Shown here in pieces: positions 59,970-64,000 of a stretch of DNA of 64,000 bases. The stretch covers positions 29,107,130-29,171,129 of the forward strand of contig NC_073691.1 in the NCBI RefSeq assembly GCF_029784155.1, in the 5' to 3' direction. The DNA comes from Uranotaenia lowii (Eukaryota > Arthropoda > Insecta > Diptera > Culicidae). The translations under genes were made by a program, and so were the position numbers. The notes beneath the pieces were generated by a model. That model was not told where the DNA came from and did no database searches. It saw nothing but the letters and a program-made list of their open reading frames with translations. The first letter of the stretch is position 1. Every line of letters begins with the position of its first letter.

Positions 59970-60620
59970 CGAAGTGCAGATTTTTAAGGCTGAAGCTTCT
60001 GATTGTTTGTTTTGATGAAAAAAAAAAAATCGGGAATCGCTAAAGAAGCGTAGATTTCTAAGGCTGCTGCTGCTGCTGATTGTTTGGTAAGATTTAACCT
60101 TTCGATTGAAAAAGACGGAATGGCTTTGAAAGCGCAGATTTAGAACTGTTGCGGCTGATTGTTTTTTTTTTTTAAGATTTTGCTTTCCGGCGGAATAAGA
60201 TGTAATAGATTGGGAAGCGCAAATTTTTAGGCAGCTTTTGTTGCCTTTGATTTGGTCTACCTGTGAAAAAAGAGGGAGCTGCTGCTGGTTGTTTGTTTCG
60301 GTTTGGCTTTTCGCTGAAAAAAAAAAACAGAGATGGCTATATAGGCATAGTTTCTAAAGTTGCTGCTGCTGATTATTTGTTGTTATTTGGCCTTCCGGTG
60401 GATGAAGACGGAATTGGCTTAGGAAGTGAAGATTTTTAAGGCTGCTGCTGCTGATTGTTCGTTATGATTTTGATTTCCGATGGAAAAGACGGAATTGGCT
60501 TTGGAAGCGCAGATTTTTAAAGCTGGTGGTTAACTGCTTCGATTTGGGCTTCCGGTGAAAAAAAAAAAAACGGAATTGGCTAAGGAAGTACAAATTTTTA
60601 AGGCTGCTGCTTCCGGCTAT
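59970..60620 (+). repeat. Minisatellite with period about 82 bp, eight copies
   Basis: Each copy carries a GCAGATTTTTAAGGCTG-like start, GCTGCTGCTGATTGTTTG, a GGCTTTCCGGTGG-like word, an A run and GACGGAATTGGCTTTGGAA. Starts fall near 59976, 60050, 60133, 60219, 60345, 60427, 60509 and 60589, giving intervals of 74-86 bp apart from one of 126 bp. The copies are moderately diverged. Short open frames here translate the repeat. Confidence 0.85.
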
Positions 60621-63200
60621 GGTAAACAAAATCAGAGTGACAGGAAATGCACAAATTGGAGAGGCTTTTTTGAAGAATATTTTCTGATTGGATGATTCTT
60701 CATGCAGATATGCAGAAAATAAATAAAATTTCAAGATTTAAATTTCAGTACATTCCCTGATTTTTGCTGAATTGGAAAAATTCAAAATTAAAGCTTATGC
60801 AAATTTTACATAGAATTCAGAATAACTCGCAGTCGTCGAAAATTTACCATTGATTTAATTTTATTGGAAACCTCTATTTTCTATATCTTAGTAACATTTT
60901 ATAGTTTAAAAAAACGCACAAACAGATTGAATGAATTTTTACCTTTATTCAAATGTAATCCTTTATCTATGAAACGAGACCTGAGATTATAAAATTCAAT
61001 GCAAATTTGGATATTGCACCTCTGAATCAATCAAAATCAGCTTTTAAATTTTTTGCAACTTGGCAAAATGTTATTTTTTTTGCCTTCCGCCATCAGAAAT
61101 TGATGCTTCATTTTATGATTTTTATTAACACAAGGTAACAAAATTTAAATATTTTAGAATCGCATAAAATATAAGAGTTAATTTTGAAAAATCAATGGGT
61201 GATGATTCCAAACTTTTTTTTAGTTCTTTTCTATCACATTTTTAAAACGCAAATTTTGAAAAAGGACTAATCTCATTGCATGAATTTAATTACATTACTG
61301 GGGAAACTGTTGAACATCACAAATACTTTCAAAAAAATTTGACTCAATAATCAACTTTGCTGAAAACTGCGATTGTATTGACTTCTGAGAAACATGTTAT
61401 CGAAGATTTTTTTCTAGTAATTTAATTTCCAAATCTGATCTGATGAAACGATAAGTCAAATTATTTCGCAGTTTCGCCCAGGTTGTTGAACAAATTAAAT
61501 AAAAATATTTCAAAACCTTCCAAAGCTGTTCACAAAATATCCGTTACAGGGAAATTCGACCAGCAATTTTGATGATTTTGATAATACTAGATTTATTGGG
61601 GTTTTGGTGGCTGATTTTTACCTATGATGTTTTGCCCAACAATTCAGGAATTCAAAAGAAATATGTATGTGACTATATGATTATTAATTTTTAAGAACTT
61701 TGACGTTCAAAGTTTTCATAATAAATTGTAGCTTAAGAAGATTGGTCCTAAATTCGTGAGCTAAATTCGCTTCATCTATGGTTAAAATCTTCGAATTTGT
61801 TTAGGAGTTTAGGAGTAGATTTGTGCATAAAATAAGCTTTTTTAGGAGAGTCTCCCTTTTCTTTAAAAAAATCTTATTCTTTACTCATATATAACTAGCC
61901 CAATCTTTCAGAGTATTTTGCAAATTCAAATATTTTAGCCTTTGATGAAAATAGATCAAATGTTCAAATAAATAGTAAGAGGTAAAAATTATCATATCTT
62001 CGGATCAAATACTCTTGATGCACATTTGGCTTTGAAAAAAACTGCAATATTAACATTGCGATTTATCGCTTGCCGCTAGTATGCTCAATTAAAAAGCGTA
62101 ATTCAAACGTTATGAATCGAATAATAAAATCCTCATTCTACAAAATTTAACTCAACACTTCCCGTTACTCAAATATCTATATTAAACTAGCAATTTGAAT
62201 TTAATTATTGATTAGTGAAACATAAAATGGCGAATTTTGTGTTAGTAACGTTCAACAGTACACTGGGAAAATTTAGAATTTTGTTCAGATTTCGTGAGTT
62301 AATTAACTCGGTATTAAAAATCCTTTGGATAAACAAAATGTGAATTTTTCAGATAAAACAAAGAACTAAAATTCTACCTTTTTTATGTGATTTTTAATGG
62401 AATTGTGTTCACAAACTAATTCGGTTTAAAAATTGGATTCTGGAAATTGAATTAACAAGCAACATTGGGGACCGCGAAGAAATCTATGATTAGAAACACC
62501 TTTTACTGAACAGTGAATCTGCATTCTGAATCTAAATTCTGAACTTGAATTCGAAATTGCGCTTTGAAGCTGTATCCGAATTTCCATAAGATTTCTGAAC
62601 AAAATATACGATTTCCAAATTTTATTCCAGGTAAGAATTTTATGAACCGAGTTTTAGAGCCCTCATTTATTAATCTATCATTTAAATTCTGCAGTTCAGG
62701 TTCATTTAAAATTAACTATTTAAATAATTAATTAAGTTTAAGAACTTTGAATTTGAATATAAAAAAAAATTCTTTTTCATATTTGGAAACTATAATGAAA
62801 ATATCGAAAATGCATATGATCTCGAAAAACTTGATTTAAATTTTATATGAAATGCAAAAACATATTTGAACCAGGGTTTCAAAGCAGCTTAATTTCAAAT
62901 TTTTGAAGATTCTTTGAACTGAAAATCAAGAATCCTAAACTGGATACAGAATCCGAAATACGAAAATAGGACTACAATGAACCTTCGAAATGGATTTAAA
63001 TTCCAAATTTAATATACAGACCAGAATTTCGATGAACAAGTGACAAAATTTTGAAAAAAGTGTAGCGGAATTTTGGGCTTGGGATGGATTTTTGAGGTTT
63101 TGGCATAAGCTTTTATTACCTAGATTTTTAATCTTGATTAAGCTTTTTTAAAAGTATGAGTGTAGAATAGAATACCTTGCTTACTGTTTTGGATCCTCAT
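60621..63200. other. AT-rich non-genic DNA
   Basis: No gene recognised. Around 62515-62640 and 62930-63060 the sequence contains loose GAATCTG, ATTCTGAA and GAATTCGAAAT words, possibly a very old degenerate repeat. Confidence 0.5.
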
Positions 63201-63237
63201 GGGGGGGGGGGGGTTAACTCTCAAACCCCCCTCCCCC
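63201..63237. other. G13 run facing a C-rich run
   Basis: Thirteen Gs at 63201-63213 are followed after twelve bases by CCCCCC T CCCCC (63226-63237). The two can pair as a hairpin or form a G-rich structure, and the run length is a likely sequencing or assembly error point. Confidence 0.8.
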
Positions 63238-64000
63238 GTTCCTACGGCCATGTATTGATGTCATCATCATTGACCATCATCAACTGTCAACCGCTATTGT
63301 TAGCAATATGCGAATTGACAAAAGGGAACGAAACCAAAACAATGTGTTTTGGTTTTCTGAAATCAGCAGCATTCTGGAACGGGCCAATCCGGATGAGAAA
63401 ACGGAATCTAGGAGGATCCGAAATGTCATTTAATTTGATTCATATAAAAAAATGGAAATCTAGAATCACAACTTGAAACTTAAGAGTAATCAAATCAATA
63501 AGAGTACAAAAGCTCTAGAGTTCTGAATTATTTTTCTCTATTTTATTCCAGAATGAAACTAAAATTTAAAAATTAATTTCTTCGACGAAAATTTACAATG
63601 AAAGTGATTGCAAAACTGGTGAAATTCTCAAATATTAGTTTTTTTCTAATGTATAGTTAGTAGCTATTTGGCAAAACTAAATCATTAAAAACTAATTGCG
63701 CTTACTTTGCGCTGATATTTAAGAAGTTCTGGAAAAATATTTTATTTTAATCATTACTTGAAATTTTTTGGTACTTAGCATTAAGTATATAATTTTCAGT
63801 TATACATTGACATTTATGAGAGATTTTCCAATGAGCTCGTAAGTCAATTTTTTTTACTTCTTGGTTTTCAAAAAAAACGAAAATTATTGTTTTATAAAAA
63901 AATCGCGCAAGGTAAATTATAGATTCGTAGATTTGAAATGTGTCAAAGGATATCGAAATAAGTTTAAAGTGAAAAAAGGTAAAAAAGGTTTTTATTTTTT
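63238..64000. other. AT-rich non-genic DNA to window end
   Basis: No gene recognised. A 99-codon open frame starting upstream of the G run and ending at 63476 depends on the exact length of that homopolymer and shows no known domain. Confidence 0.5.

Overview
This window looks like gene-poor, AT-rich DNA from an insect genome, most likely a dipteran and plausibly a mosquito. The support is a Tc1/mariner transposase fragment of a type I recall from mosquitoes, a tRNA-derived SINE whose body I recall from mosquito DNA, several TA- or TTAA-flanked non-autonomous DNA transposons, and long low-complexity arrays. I recognise no intact host protein-coding gene, no rRNA and no CRISPR array. The species call is inference; no search was run.

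Layout. 1-7.7 kb is AT-rich non-genic DNA with two tRNA-like sequences, a 133-bp fold-back hairpin and a 134-bp tandem duplication. 7.78-8.8 kb is a minisatellite whose 13-bp unit is preceded by a degenerate array of the related motif on the opposite strand. 10.63-16.61 kb is the first of three giant arrays of one 9-bp unit (TTTTTGTCA or TTTTTGTAA on the T-rich strand). Here the T-rich strand is the minus strand. 19.87-20.82 kb holds a truncated Tc1/mariner element joined to a 375-bp miniature relative in reverse orientation. 21.6 kb has a SINE, 22.9-23.8 kb a pogo-like MITE with nine copies of one motif, and 24.8-25.7 kb a third candidate MITE. 31.0-41.3 kb is the second and largest array, with the T-rich strand on plus and at least three higher-order units. 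43.4 kb has a possible Penelope-like reverse-transcriptase relic. 44.3-45.5 kb is a regular 150-bp tandem repeat, 47.2 kb a 130-bp hairpin MITE, and 49.4-50.1 kb a TTAA-flanked piggyBac-type MITE. 53.7-56.1 kb is the third 9-bp array, flanked on both sides by decayed copies in the other orientation. 60.0-60.6 kb is an 82-bp minisatellite. The rest is unique sequence, with a few more GC-balanced islands (7, 9-10, 30, 42, 51.5-52.8, 57.1-57.9 kb) where a regulatory element or untranslated exon could lie but none is proven.

The dominant signal is the 9-bp array family, about 18.7 kb or 29% of the window. Because 9 is a multiple of three and only one frame of each unit has a stop, the arrays create open frames of up to about 1,550 codons on both strands. 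These are not genes. The arrays share rare unit variants and keep the same block order (TTTTTGTAA before TTTTTGTCA on the T-rich strand), which suggests one ancestral array that was duplicated, inverted and locally homogenised. There is no gene network to describe; the biology here is repeat and transposon dynamics.
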